Assembly (NCBI GenBank): GCA_964035545.1
Contig: OZ037768.1
Coordinates: 14,260,175 to 14,324,174, forward strand
From: Bugula neritina
Taxonomy: Eukaryota; Bryozoa; Gymnolaemata; Cheilostomatida; Bugulidae
Length of the DNA: 64,000 nt
Direction: 5' to 3'
Both the position numbers and the translations under genes were made by a program. Below, in pieces: positions 1 to 12,500 of the stretch. Below the pieces are notes generated by a model. The model saw only the letters and a program-made list of their open reading frames with translations, searched no databases and was not told the DNA's origin. Every line of letters starts with the position of its first letter. The first letter of the stretch is position 1.

Positions 1-390
1 TACTATGCTGAATGAAATGTTATAGCAAACAGCCAAACATTATTCAATTGAGATTTAAAATATACCTTTTTTAGACAGTAGGGAAAATTTCAGGGAGCTT
101 GCTATACTTATACATAATATATTTTACAGCCGAAGTACAAAGTTGAAGCGCCTCAGATACATATAAAACTGTTGGCGAGAATATTTTCACTAATTAGCAT
201 TACCAGAATATATTATGTAAATGAAGGTTTCCAAGAAACTTACATTAGCTGTTAGCTTAGCAACAAGTACATGCTCTATAGTCTATACTCTATACAATAG
301 TAAGGACAACCAGCAACATTGTTTCAACTAGATCAGACAGATAATGTTAGACCGGTTTACACCCAGAACAAAGAGAGATGCTTAAAATAC

Positions 391-3259
391 CTGGGAGAAA
401 TCAGTGTTTGCTTGTCGTGGAGTTCCGATATAAACAACTTGCCAACCATTGGAGGTGATGAGGCAGAAAAACCACTATTACTGCCATTTGCTGGAGTATG
501 AAAAGCAGTGCTTTCTACTTCATTGGACATTATACTGTCCTCTAATACTGAGATATTGTCTCCAGGTGAGTCAATCAAAGGTAGCTTACCCTAAATAAAA
601 TGTATAATCCAATGTTTGCACACGACAACTTGCAAATAAAGTTATGCTTAGCTCTTCTTGTTTTATTCAATGAGGAACCAAAGCATCTACTAACCGTTGA
701 AAGTGATGTACAGCTCTCTTTATTCTTTGTTTTAGGAGTTACTAAAGAGCTGCTCCCTACAGTAGCATATGGTGAAAATAGGACTGACTTGACACTGTTC
801 ATAGCTTGTTGCACATGACCAGCTTGAAAAATTTTTTCTGGGTCAGGCTTCCCACCTAAAAATTATTAACATATAGTTTTATCAAACTTTACAACAGGAA
901 CATGGACTAGTATATTTTTTTATAAATTCAAACCCAAGATTACATAAAACGAAGCTTGAATAGTACTTAAAGAAATATTTCTTGACTAAAATATTTATGT
1001 TTTACTACAACAGTTTTGTTACCGTAGTTCAATGATAACAAATTTAAATTACAGCATGACTATTGTGTGAGCACATTGGTGTCCATTGAGCATTTTCGAA
1101 GTGTTTCACTTCCATCAAAGGTAAACTTTGAAAAACAAATCTTAAGATTTATATAATGTTTTCGTGAAAAAGTGCTACAAGTTTAATTGAAAAAACACCT
1201 ATGATTTAAACAATATAGCAAAGAATAATATTTTGACTTAAAATGAAAACAATAAAACATTCTAAATGAATCAAAATAAATTCAAAAATGTAATCCCACT
1301 TTTGAAATACTTGAACTGGTTGCCAATTAATAAGTAAAGTTTAGTTATTGAGGTGAAAATTGTTATATCTGTTGGTATATTGAGTATATAAAGACAAAAC
1401 AAAACAAAATGACGAGGGATAAAAGTAAGAAGGTGATATGGTAGGATAACCAAAATGATCTTCAATTTAAATATGAGTTTTCAATGAATTACTAAAGACA
1501 TATACAAATAAAATATCTTGAAGATGCAAGGTATACCTAATTTGCATATGTTAGAAAAGCTAGACCATAGAAACGGATTGAGAGAAAGGCTAGCATAATA
1601 ATATTCCAAAGCTTTGTCCGGTCTTTCTGTCTTTCTACAAAAAAATACTGCATCAAGTGATATTGGTCCAGGCTTTGAAGTATGTTAGTATGTATTACCA
1701 TTTACCATAACATGTACAATTAGGCAGGTTTTTAGGGTGTACCTAATCATTACACCTGGCTTGATATTTTAATTGTTTGCTAATAACACAATGCATTATG
1801 TTGAAGCTCTGCATTAATCTACCAGCAGAGCCAAGTATAAATATATCTGCAAAACCATGAAACATTGAACCATATAATATAACTCAATATTTACAATTCT
1901 TATACCTAAAATTCAGTTATGCAAGGCTAAAAATAGATTTGAATTAAACTCGGATGTTGAAAGAAGCCTTAAAAGCCTTATAAGATGATGATAACTCCAG
2001 CTGCAAATGGAGACTGAGGGTCATGTTAAAAAAAGGGCAAGCCATCATCTATGATTTTAAACTGAGTAAACAACCTACCTGTATATGTCAGGTAGGAGAC
2101 TAATAGTAAACAACCTACCTGTATATGTCAGCTAGGAGACTAATAGTAAACAACCTACTTGTATATGTCAGGTAGGAGACTAATAGTAAACAAACTACCT
2201 GTATATGTCAGCTAGGAGACTAATAGTAAACAACTTACCTGTATATGTCAGCTAGGAGACTAATAGTAAACAAACTACCTGTATATGTCAGCTAGGAGAC
2301 TAATAGCGAAAGGTGCTGTATCTCCATACTCATCAGAAAAATCTTTTACAGTTTTAGACTTCTGTGGAGATTCATTCGTTAAGATTAGCTCTGCTTCATT
2401 TAATCTAGCAATACAGATTTGTGTTTAAAGACACTAGATATTAGTGATAACTTTGTATATAAAAATACTGACGATAATAGTGCATTTCTGGGAAAACACA
2501 GAGTGTTGTTCAAACATGTATAATATCGAACATTCGGTTAATTTTGTAGAAAAGAAACAATAGCTTGCTCTAAAGCCAGATTTCAACAAAAATCACTATT
2601 TCCAGAGAAAGAGAAAAAAAAAATTAAGTTAGCTAACCATAAGATGTCTGTTTAACTAGAAACTATTGACTTACTTTCCAACGTCAAAGCAACACATGCT
2701 AAACAGATACTTGCACCTAGCTGTAGGGTATCCATTGTTTCTTAGAAAACGATATGCCTGAGACTTCTTCCCGGCCTGATAGTAGCATGAAGCTAAGAGA
2801 AACAATGTGGAATCTGTAGATGCTAAAATAGAAACAATCAACCGATGAACGGATTTATAAGCACTGAGCAGTAAAATTATATAGTTATTTTTGTTTACAA
2901 ATACAATTCAGATGATTTCAACTTGATAAAAATATTCAGATACTAGCTTTTAAACTACTTATTTAGCTAGCATGTTATTATTTCACTAGTATGCTTTACC
3001 AACTTACTATACAACATATTTTAATATCAAGTAGAATATAATTCTAGACTTTAGAGCATGAAGTAATAAAATGACTTATTTAAGCTGTGAAACTGATATA
3101 GTAATTATGACAAATTATTCAGTAGTGATGACTTCAAACAGAAAACTTTTGGGGAACTTGAAATCTCAACTATGTTAACCTACCTTCAGCAAATAGTCTT
3201 TCACCAAGAAATATTGCATCATCATAATAGCAGTTGTTTAACGCAAGGACAATTGCTGC
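391..3259 (-). CDS. CDC27: CDC27/APC3, N-terminal half (partial, six exons)
   Basis: CDC27 is a TPR scaffold subunit of the anaphase-promoting complex, a nuclear ubiquitin ligase of mitosis. I assembled six exons on the minus strand: 3184-3259, 2675-2822, 2279-2404, 1537-1634, 695-855 and 391-590. All have GT/AG borders and phases 0,1,2,2,1,0,2 that join without a stop. The translation follows the family N-terminus: an AAIVLALNNCYYDDAIFLGE block, then TLFLLASCYYQAGKKSQAYR (TPR-like helices), then a SLSLNPFLWSSFSNICKL block, then GGKPDPEKIF, matching the vertebrate SLSLNPFLW...GEKPDP segment. After that comes a Ser/Thr/Pro-rich linker (exons 5-6), as expected before the C-terminal TPR array. 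The first exon with the start codon was not found upstream of 3259, and the 3' half lies beyond position 1. The end of exon 3 is the founder unit of a splice-site minisatellite. Family assignment is by recognition of these blocks; the exon borders are inference. Confidence 0.85.
2064..2306 (-). repeat. 40-bp tandem repeat made of a CDC27 exon end and splice donor, six copies
   Basis: Six 40-bp units stand in tandem. On the minus strand each unit reads as the last coding bases of CDC27 exon 3 (CTAGCTGACATATACAG) followed by a GT donor and a short piece of intron. The unit at the high-coordinate end is the real exon end (boundary at 2279). The next unit carries the best consensus, CAG|GTAAGT; another carries a weaker CAA|GT. 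Each unit also contains CTACCTG...CAGGTAG, a 7-bp inverted repeat that is intact in some units and broken in others. Confidence 0.85.
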
Positions 3260-5590
3260 CTAAACAAATGCAGATAATAGTTATTTAATTAAAACGTTTA
3301 ATTGAACTACAAGTTTTACTTTGATTAGATACACAATAATCATATTACATTGTTGATTAAAACAACGCTAAGTTTTTCACTCAAATCCTTGAATAATTTT
3401 TGGAGTGCAAAACTTTTGCAAAATTGTCAACAATGAAAAGTGACATTTTTTAAAAGTGATCAACTCTCTAAAAATGACCTAAGTATTTGAGTCGAAGATA
3501 AATAGTGTTTGCTTTAACAAGCATTTGACTACATTTTAAGCTGATTGTGATTACCATTTAGAACATATTCAAGTATTCGTATTAAATTATACAAAATTAT
3601 TATCACTACAGAAGTCTTCAAAATGATGAAGCTGACTATAAAATTAAGTTGAAAATATACTATGTAGTATGTCAACATCTACAATAAACTTTAAATACAA
3701 AGATCATTAGTTCAAATTTGAGAGGATAACACATGAACAATAAAATTTATACTTTCAAAAGAAGTTGTAAAAACGTTAAATGCCTATTATAGTTGAAATA
3801 GAGTTTATTAAACCTGGACAGGATCTTGAGGCAATATCATTTCCAGTTCTTTGATTAGTCTACTACTTCAGAATGATCTCATATTGCTGCTAGGCTAATC
3901 CAAATCTTTAAAAATATTAAACAATTACAGCAAGACACAACTAGTAAATTACATATGTAATAGTTTCACTACCATGAAGTAGAAGTAAAAAACTTGGTTA
4001 TTATAAAAACATACTAGAAGTACTAGCAAAAGAATATATCAGCTCAACACAGTAGCTTAAGAAAAGTCGGTAATTACTGTAATTATAATTGTAACTTAAA
4101 TATTCTTTGTAATGTGGAGTAATCAAACAGTGATGAATAATCTCCAACTGTTACAAGACAATTTCTGTCTGCTTCTTCTCAACAGACATTATTCTGCGTG
4201 TACATTTTTAGCCCGTAACTACATAATTATCATGACCACAAATAAATTCAAAAGTTGATGAATGCACTCAAGATAGCACTTGGAGTATAACATTGATGAA
4301 TATTTCTTTTACAATTATAACTACATTTTGATTGCAACCAACACACAGTTTTAACAGATAACTTATAAAATTTGGATCGTGGCTAAGATAAAACTATAAA
4401 ATTGTTATGGTACTTTATATCATGTATGTTTGGATAGCTGTTCTATAAAATTTGATTATAGTTTTATGAGTAAATATTTAGCATAAAAACTAATATACAT
4501 ATGTCAATGTTGACTAATTACTATCCCACTAATTTTAAAAATAGAAAATGCACATAAGAATATGGTTTTAAAGTTAATTACTACACAACAATGGACAATT
4601 TTAATGAAAGACTGAATTTAATTACCTGTCAGCCTAATCCTCCTATAATTTTAGTAAGTAAACACAATGGTTATCAAATAAGGATATTATATTCTTTGTA
4701 ACTCATACTTACTGGACAAAACAACTTACAAGCCTATCATACACTAGCGAAAATTTAAGCTAGATTTAAAAAAGCTAAATCTTCAGCTTAAAGTTACTAA
4801 AACTTCTGTAACTATCAATATGATTTTTGCTACTTAGAAACGAAACTATCTGCTATCTTATTGTTATTTGATTCATAATTTTATCAATGATACTTTGCTT
4901 ATATCAAATCACCATTATGAATAACTTTTTTTTGTTAATGTGCCCAGTGATAATAGCAACTATATAATCACATAATCATACTGCTTACAATAAGTTGGGG
5001 TTCATGATGGCAAAGTCAAACACATTGTGTCTACTATATAGTATAAGTAATACTCTGACTATATAAGTAGATATTAGTAACACTCCCATAATAGTTACCT
5101 CAAGCTTAGCTCACTATTTTTAAAATATAATTGTAAAAAAGACTGGAACTAATAAAAAAATACAAACCTAAATAGTAGATACTTTCACAATAAAAAATTA
5201 GCTTTGTAATAGGTAAATAACATTAAATATAACTATAGCTACAATCTACACTTAACAATGAATCAACTTTAATGGCATTAATTAGGCATTAAATTAAGTA
5301 TTAATAATGCTAGGCTTAATAGTATTACTGCTTATATGAAAAAGTTATAATTTATAGCTAATAATGATTATCAATTTATTATTATGCTATTACAATACCA
5401 ATAAACAATATTTTAACCATAACTCATTATCAGCACTATTTCAGCTTCAATTCTTATTAATTTAAATCAATTCTATTTTATAGCAATGTGTTATGATTTT
5501 GCGGGTTTAATGAAATAGACAAGTAGTCTGCATGCCAATACTTGTGATTGTTAAATAAAAGTCTTTGTAAAATGTTGATTCTAATAGCCT
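3260..5590. other. AT-rich non-coding stretch, probable CDC27 first intron/5' region
   Basis: No coding exon, RNA gene or repeat family is recognisable here. The first CDC27 exon should lie in or beyond this stretch, but no ATG exon with a phase-0 donor stood out. Confidence 0.4.
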
Positions 5591-5687
5591 TTATTGATGT
5601 ATATAGTAGTTTCCTCTGCGAGCTCCAGTGTTAGACTCATTTGTTACAAAAAATGCTCGCCCTTATATACTGGCCAGAAAAATGCCT

Positions 5688-5815
5688 GCCACGTAGGGGT
5701 CCGAAGTCGGCCGAATTCGGAGTTCTGCCGTCCGAATTCGAATGGGTTCTGTCCGAAAATCGGACAGACTCCATCCGAAATCGTACCTTGGTTCCGAATT
5801 CGGCTCACATACTTA
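5688..5815. repeat. Cluster of CCGAA/TTCGG palindromic motifs
   Basis: A GC-richer island in AT-rich DNA. CCGAA occurs about six times in roughly 110 bases, twice as part of the palindrome CCGAATTCGG and once as CCGAATTCGA. The copies are spaced irregularly, so this is not a simple tandem array. An open frame of 143 codons crosses it, but the composition looks repeat-driven and I do not call a gene. Confidence 0.5.
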
Positions 5816-6059
5816 TTTATTTATTATACAAAGAAAAAGTAGCAGGGGAGAACAACTCAAATAATAACAAAAAAAGTGTGTGCTTGATTTCCACAACAAA
5901 TGTATATGCTTTTAATTGTAGTGAGAAAATACAAAAAGTAAAACTTAAAGCAAATATAGAAGCAAATATAAATATGACTGACTTATTTTGGGACTATAGT
6001 AATGAAGTGGTTCTACTTCTGAAATTACTCCTAATATTTAATAATGAAATAAAAAAAAC

Positions 6060-7043
6060 AACTCAACGGTAATAGTTAACAATTACAATTACCATTAGTA
6101 TGAGTAGAACTATTAACTCTTTTTGCTTTATCTCAATATTAGTGCTAGAATAAGCATTACCAATAGTAATACTAATAGTGAGGTGCCATTACAAAAGTAA
6201 TACTATTAGCATTATCATTATTTTTAAATATCTCACATTACTCAATATAGATTATCATTACTAGCAGTCAGTGCATTTAGTTATTTAGTGCTTACTCATT
6301 AGTCATTAGACTTACTCTCAGTAATGTATAAATATAATAACTAATAATAAAACTAAAACTCAATTAAAGAAGTAATAACTATATGTAGAAAATTAGGCAT
6401 AAACATTAGACTTAGCATTACTATTATTACAAGTACAACTATTAATACTAATAGTACTATAAGTTATACTAATACTATGTAATTATAAGTATAATTACAA
6501 CCATTAGTATTAGTATTAAATATTTTGATTCACTCTTCCATTACCATTAGTATACGAATATGTATTAGATTTAGTACGGCAATCACAATGAATATAAGTA
6601 TCAGTTACTGTTAGATACGGTAAGTCAAAGCCAAAGTGTAGGTACAGTCATTATGATTATTAAATTATTGGTTCAAATTTATATTTAAATACTAAACTTA
6701 ATATTATAAACTTATTTATAATTTATTATCATCTGATAATAAATAAAGTTAAAATAAAATAGAACTTAAACTAACTCTTAGTCTTACTCTTAGCCTTAAA
6801 GTTAAATGCATAGCTATAAGTATAAATCTAATCAGTAATAGTAATTGGTTAGACTATTAACAATGAGTCGAATCAGTAAATCAAAATGAAAATCTAATGA
6901 TAATCACTATTACTAGTAGTATTACATTTACCATATCAAATCACTACCACTATTACTATTAGTATTACTATGTTACTGACTATGCCAATGTGAATGTCTC
7001 GGTCCATGTCTAACTCTATGGACTATGACTATATTGATAATGA
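6060..7043. repeat. Low-complexity ATTAGTATTAC-type sequence
   Basis: Degenerate runs built from TTA, AGT and ATT words (attagtatta, tactaatag) continue for about 1 kb. Only cryptically simple DNA is seen; no gene. Confidence 0.6.
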
Positions 7044-7143
7044 AACTGAATGACTGATTGTCGATCACAATGGCAATGTCATAATCATAATTAGCATTAT
7101 GATTATGACATTGCCATTGTGATCGACAATCAGTCATTCAGTT
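7044..7143. repeat. Perfect 47-bp inverted repeat with 6-nt loop
   Basis: Arm 7044-7090 is the exact reverse complement of arm 7097-7143, separated by TTAGCA. The arms are not simple-sequence DNA (they include GATTGTCGATCACAATGG). A transcript would fold into an uninterrupted 47-bp hairpin. Confidence 0.9.
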
Positions 7144-7159
7144 TGTTATTAGTATCAGT

Positions 7160-7410
7160 ATAACTATGAGTATGAGTATCAGTATGACTATGAGTATGAC
7201 TATGACTATCTCCAAGTCTATGAGTATAAGTATCACTATCAGTATGAGACTGAGTATCAGTATCAGTATGACTATGAGTACCAGTATGAGTATGAGCATG
7301 AGTATCACCATGAACATAACTATAAGTATAAGTATAACAGTAACTAATACTATCAGTCTATCACTATCACGTCTATCAGTATCAGTATGACTATGAGTAT
7401 GAGTATGACG
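7160..7410. repeat. Hexamer repeat tract (TATGAG/TATCAG/TATGAC)
   Basis: Roughly forty degenerate hexamers of the form (T/A)ATGAG, TATCAG and TATGAC in tandem. They produce spurious open frames rich in Met, Ser, Ile and Thr. No gene is inferred. Confidence 0.8.
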
Positions 7411-7481
7411 ATTTCACGGATTTGATAATTGATTTAAGTCCAACGTTGAATTTAATTATTCAAAATTATTGCTTTAAGTTC

Positions 7482-7623
7482 AAGTTTAAAAATTAAAATT
7501 AATTTTTACTTATAGTTATACTATAAGTATAACTATAAGTATAAGTATAAGTATAACTTATAGCTATAACTATTAGACAATTAGTATTACTATAAGTATA
7601 AATTAATTTTAATTTTTAAACTT
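7482..7623. repeat. 34-bp inverted repeat around a TATAAG-rich core
   Basis: Arm 7482-7515 (AAGTTTAAAAATTAAAATTA...) matches the reverse complement of 7590-7623 with few mismatches. The core is (AGTATA)n-like. The rest of 7624-8110 shows no gene I can support. Confidence 0.6.
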
Positions 7624-8110
7624 AAACAGTTATACTGAAAGTCAATAGATCTTCTATCTAAAGTGCACAGTGATAACCATGAGGATTTTGTAATACTTGT
7701 AATACTCTAAAGGTGAGCTTCAGATTGTAATAAAAAATTAGTTATTGAAGCAACTTCAGGAATTAATGTATGCTTATGCTATCTTACCGTAGAAATTTAA
7801 ATCCACTCTATATGCATTTCATTGCCAATTCGTAGCCGATTACAACGAGTTGTCTTCTTTTCTCGAAGCAATTTCTCGATCGTGATGGGCATCTAAACAC
7901 TGCGAAAGGTTAAACTCTTTAATTCGCATTCTATTATATTTTAGAAGGGCAGTAAACCAAAGTATAGAGTAAGATTTGCAATGTTTTCAACAATAGGACA
8001 TTCGCTACATGGTTATAGTTATGCTAAGTGTTTATTATATTGATATAGCCTCTTAAATATTTTACATAATGTTTTTATTGAAATAGTGTGTTGACTCGAT
8101 CATGTAATAT

Positions 8111-8556
8111 TGTCATGGTTGTCGGAAGTAGGAGTCCTCCTGACCCCTGCTGAACATTGGTCTAGATATATTATAGTTCTGCTAGTTGTAACGTTTGCCC
8201 CTAGTCTTCCCGTTTTGCATACGGCAGACAGCGTGGACTGGTATATAATACTGTGAAGCTGTTCTCCAATCAGCGTAGACTAAAGCACCTGACCTAACCT
8301 TTATAAACAGTACCTTCCGGAGTGCACAGCAGAGCCGGCTAGACTAGTAACTAGATAGTTAACCTTCGCATTCTTGTGCCCTTGTCTTTTGATCAACTAA
8401 TGTGAAGCTTTTCTTAATTATATCTTGCTTATAAAATATATATACTTCCTCACGTTCCTGATCATTGGTTTGGTTGATTACATAACCTCCATGTGATGCA
8501 GTAATTGACAACATACAAAACAGACCCACAAAGTTATAGTTCTGAAAACTATAACA
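8111..8556 (+). repeat. 5' LTR of element 1 (446 bp)
   Basis: Starts TGTCATGG and ends ATAACA. It matches the 3' LTR at about 98 percent. TATA-like candidates are TGGTATATAATACTG and CCTTTATAAACAG. Confidence 0.9.
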
Positions 8557-8557
8557 T

Positions 8558-8574
8558 TGGTGGCAGCGGTGGGA
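8558..8574 (+). other. Primer-binding site, tRNA-Leu type
   Basis: TGGTGGCAGCGGTGGGA begins 1 nt after the 5' LTR. It is the reverse complement of a tRNA 3' end reading TCCCACCGCTGCCA plus CCA, which is the 3' end I know from animal tRNA-Leu. The same 17-mer is at 18017-18033 (element 2) and 40136-40152 on the minus strand (element 3). Confidence 0.85.
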
Positions 8575-8621
8575 TCTTGTATGCAATGCAACTGCCATCG
8601 GAACAGTGAACCAGGATTAAC

Positions 8622-9562
8622 ATGGCAGAAAATGATACAGGAGTACCCTCAGCGGCAAAAGGGCATGCGCAACCTCCACGACCTATAGAAGGTGAGCCTA
8701 TACGTACAATAGTTCGAGAGGACCCCGCGCCACAAGGTGAGGAGGCATACAGGTATCGCCTGAAAGCCCCTATCTTTACTGGCCAGGAAAATGTCGAACA
8801 GTTCATTCAGGAATTCAGCGATGTAATAGCCATTACCCAATGGCCACCACATGTGGCCCTGATACAGTTGCAGCTAGCGTTGACGGAGAAGGCCAAGTCT
8901 TATGGGTTAGGACCTAAGATCGACGAGATCTTTGTTGCGCTGCGGGCCTGCTTCGGTATCTCCGCTGTAGACATCAGGGTCCGTCTGCAAGGGTTGCGGC
9001 GCGACCCGCGTTCATCTCTTCAGGAACATGCCGCTACGGTTAAGAAGCTGGCACAGATCGCGTATGGCGACTTGCCCCCTGTTAACCAAGAGTGTTACAC
9101 TTACAGTTTCTTAACGACCTGGGTCTCCATCACTAGCTTCTGGCAATGGAAGTCGTGACGGTCGAGGATGCCTTGCGCGACCGTGAGGCTTACCTGCCAC
9201 CTACCCAGCTACATAGGGGTCGCATGAGTTCCCGACAGGTTAATGTAGATCAAGCAAAGAATCACTATGACCCTTCTTCCACAACTCAGGTAGTGGCAGC
9301 CATCGCAAGCTCTCCATTAGATGCGGAGGTCACCTGCATGACTGAGATAGTGGAGAAGCTGGTGGCAGCCCTAACTTAATCCAAGGCAGCGAGCCCCGCC
9401 TGAAGACCCCTGCAGTCGCGGGCAACACCGCGGCAATGACCGTCTGCCACGTGCTGGGAATGTGGCGGTCGCAAACATCTCCGCTTGAAGTGCCCAAAGA
9501 TGAAGAGGTAGTTAAACTCTCACGGCCCGCGAATGTTTCCGCTCACCGCGGGCCGCGGGTGA
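8622..9562 (+). pseudogene. gag of element 1, broken
   Basis: Gag forms the retrotransposon particle and packages RNA. The start ATG (MAENDTG) aligns with element 2's MAEDGTE. The capsid-like region is recognisable: YRLKAPIFTGQENVEQFIQE, then QWPPHVALIQLQLAL, then FGISAVDIRVRLQGL. A small deletion near 9107 shifts the frame before the DLGLHH segment. A zinc knuckle (CWECGGRKHLRLKC) lies just before the slippery site, preceded by further frame changes. A TAG stands immediately before G TTA AAC. The gag frame would end at 9560-9562. Compared with element 2 (316 residues) this copy is disrupted at least three times. Confidence 0.8.
9511..9555 (+). promoter_or_regulatory. Predicted -1 ribosomal frameshift signal, element 1
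   Basis: G TTA AAC (9511-9517), 5-nt spacer, then stem arm CGGCCCGCG (9523-9531) pairing with CGCGGGCCG (9547-9555). The -1 frame continues as LSRPANV, matching LPRPADV in element 2. Confidence 0.7.
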
Positions 9563-12500
9563 GAGACTCTTCATCGGGGAACCGTCAGCCGTCCGTACGG
9601 ACGCGACGAGCAACCCCGCAAACATTGCAGGTGCCACGCAGGACAGGTCGACCGTACGGTCGGCCTGATACCTTCACTCTGCCACTCCGCAATAGCTTCG
9701 GCGGATTGCCAGAACCAAAATCCGAGGGGGACAAGAATCCTCAAGGACCTGTTCACAACTGTTGAAAGTTACGTCAGTCACAGCTCAAAGCGAGAGAGGT
9801 GTCTTCTGCAAAGACACAGCGCACTAGGGAGTACGGGTGCAACCCTACGGGGGCATCTACTTCTTATCAAGCAAAGTAGCCGGTAAGGCTGTCACCTTCC
9901 TGCTGGATTCAGGGTGTACCACGAGCCTCCTAAGTCGCCAGCTTTTTGACACCCTCAGCGCTAAAGATAAAGCTGAGTTGGGACCATACGACGGGGAAAA
10001 TGGCATGTTGGCGAACGGGTCATGTATTCCCTTCTATGGTATAGTTGAATTGACGGGACGTGTCCGGGATCAGGCTATCCAGGAGATGTTCATTGTCAGT
10101 CAACTCAAAGAGGATACTATCCTCGGGATGCCGTTCTTGGAGAGCCTCGAATGCCATATCGACTTTAGCAAATCTGCAGTGGTTATGGCTGGGCGTGAGC
10201 TCACCTGTGTCGACAAGTTCGGTCGTCCCCTAGTGCGAGGTGTGCAGGTAGTACAGAGCTGTACAATACCTGGCCGCTCTTGCGCCACTATCTACTGCAG
10301 GGTGAATAGTAGGCAGATCTCAGGACTAGGAGTGGTGAAAGGCGCGTACGATAGAATCCAACTTGCCAGCAGCTTAAATCAGTTGACTGCACAAGGAGAG
10401 ATCATAGTGCAGTGCATCAACCTTTTTACGGAGTCGATGGATCTGCCAGCTGGGTCCTTGGTGGGCCGGTTTCACTTCGTCCAAAAAGGAGATGTGAGGC
10501 CATCGTTGGGCGAGACAACGAATGACCCCTGTCGATCTCAGCAGGGAGGTCAGGGACCGATCCCGGCACACGTCAAGGACTTGTACGAAACAGCCTGTCA
10601 GAGCTGCACGAGCAACGAAGAACGCCTGGCCATGGCGAAGTTGTTGCAGGAGTACAAGGACGTGTTCAGTAGCGGAGACCATGACGTGGGCCTGACACAA
10701 GCTGTCTGTCACGAGATTCCTCTGGCTGCGGGAGCGGTCCCAATCCGGCAACCTACATGTAGGTTGGGACCGAAAAAGGAGAAGGTGGTGAACCGACAAA
10801 TCCGGGATCTTCTGGACCGCGGCCTCATAGAGCCAGCACACAGTGCTTGGAGCTCGCCGGTTGTTTTGGTCCGGAAGAAAGATGAGAGTTGGCGGTTCTG
10901 TGTGGATTACCGCAAGCTCAATAGCGTAACTATACAGGATGCATACTCTCTTCCCCGCATTGATGAGTGTCTGGATGCCCTGGCCGGCAGCAAGTACTTC
11001 AGTTCGTTAAACTTGCTTAGCGGGTACTGGCAGGTTCCCCCTTAGTTCTGATGCTCAGGATAAGGCTGCGTTTATAACGCGGGACGGGCTCTGGAAATGG
11101 AAGGTGTTGCCGTTCGGGTTGACCTCTGCCGCGGTCACTTCTCAAAGACTCATGGAGCAAGTCCTTAGTGGACTCCACTGGAAGACACTGCTCATCTACC
11201 TCGATGACGTCATTATGATCTCCCTAGACTTTGCGACCCATGTCAGCTGTCTGAAGGAGGTTTTCGAATGACTCAGAGGTGCCGGTCTAAAACTGAAACC
11301 CTCCAAGTGCGCTTTGTTACAGCCGGAGGTTAAATCCCTAGGACACGTCGTTGGTCGAAACGGCGTGGCGACGGATCCCGAGAAGGTATGGGCAGTGGAG
11401 AACTAGGGTACTACCGGCAGTACATACCAGACTTTGCGGGGAAAACAAAGCTGTTAAATTGGCTCACCGCAAAGGGGGTTCTTTAACAGTGGACTCCGGT
11501 CAAACAATAGGCATTCGACTGTCTCAAGGGTTGCTTGCTTGAAGCGCCCGTCTTGGCCTACCCCGACCTCGCTTGGGAAAACATCCTGGATACAAACATC
11601 AGGGACCATAATGTCAGTGCTGTGTTGTTGCAGGTCCAAAAGGGCCGAGAAGTAGTAGTAGCCTACTACAGTAAGTCTCTCTCTGCCGCCAAAAAGAATT
11701 ACTGCACTACCCGGAACGAGCTCTTGGCAGTAATCAAAGCGGTGAAACACTTCAGGCCTTATCTTTGCGGCAGAATGTTCCGGCTGTGTACGGACCATGC
11801 CTCATTGATTTGGTTGTGTAAGAGAGCCGAACCTTCCAGCCAGGTCGCACGGTGGCTTGAAATCCTGGCGGAGTATTCCTACCGGATCGAGCATCGACCC
11901 GGGAAGAAACACGGCAATGCAGGCGGGCTGAGCCGGCGACCTGATGGAGGATGCAGACAGTGTCTCAGCATCGACAGGAGAGATGGAGGCCCTTCACGAT
12001 TCGAGTTGGAGACCCTGCCTGGATATAGAGCCGAGTACAGCTGGGAGCACGGTTAGCTGATGACGGCGGCTGGTAAAAATGCGAAGGCTGTACGGACTCT
12101 TCGCGCTAACCCCGTTTTGGCCAGTAACGTCTCTGAGCTGAGGAAACTTCAGGAAACTCTCCCTGGAGTGGTAGCCGATGTATACCGGGCCAAGACGGAA
12201 AGGAGGCGGCCCAGTGAGGAACAGCGGAGGCAGGGATGCTTCAAGTTCTGGCTATTCTGCCAACGCTGGGACTCCCTACAGATCAACGAGAATGGGCTCT
12301 TAACCATCACATTGGCCGCCAACGGCAGACACCCGGTCTGCCCCACTGCTATCCGCCGGGAGTTAATTTGAGACACTCATAAACAAGCTCATGCAGTTGT
12401 CCAGAAGGTGTTTGGCAAATTGTCACTCCGGTGGTACTGGCCAAAGATAGGGGGTGACGTACGGCTTAATTGAGACAGTGTGAGATCTGCCAGGCCAGTA

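Noticed and set aside
2064-2306. CRISPR-like array
   Set aside because: The 40-bp units abut without unique spacers and are explained by duplication of an exon end in an animal gene.
5641-6072. 143-codon frame
   Set aside because: It starts inside the CCGAATTCGG cluster and continues through AT-rich DNA; no domain, no conserved block and no splice logic.
7166-7390. 74-codon Met/Ser/Ile repeat frame
   Set aside because: Produced by TATGAG/TATCAG hexamers.
7788-7900. Possible first exon of CDC27 (CTACG|GTAAGA donor on the minus strand)
   Set aside because: The donor is good, but the required phase-0 frame has a stop just upstream, so it cannot supply the start codon; at most it is a 5' untranslated exon.
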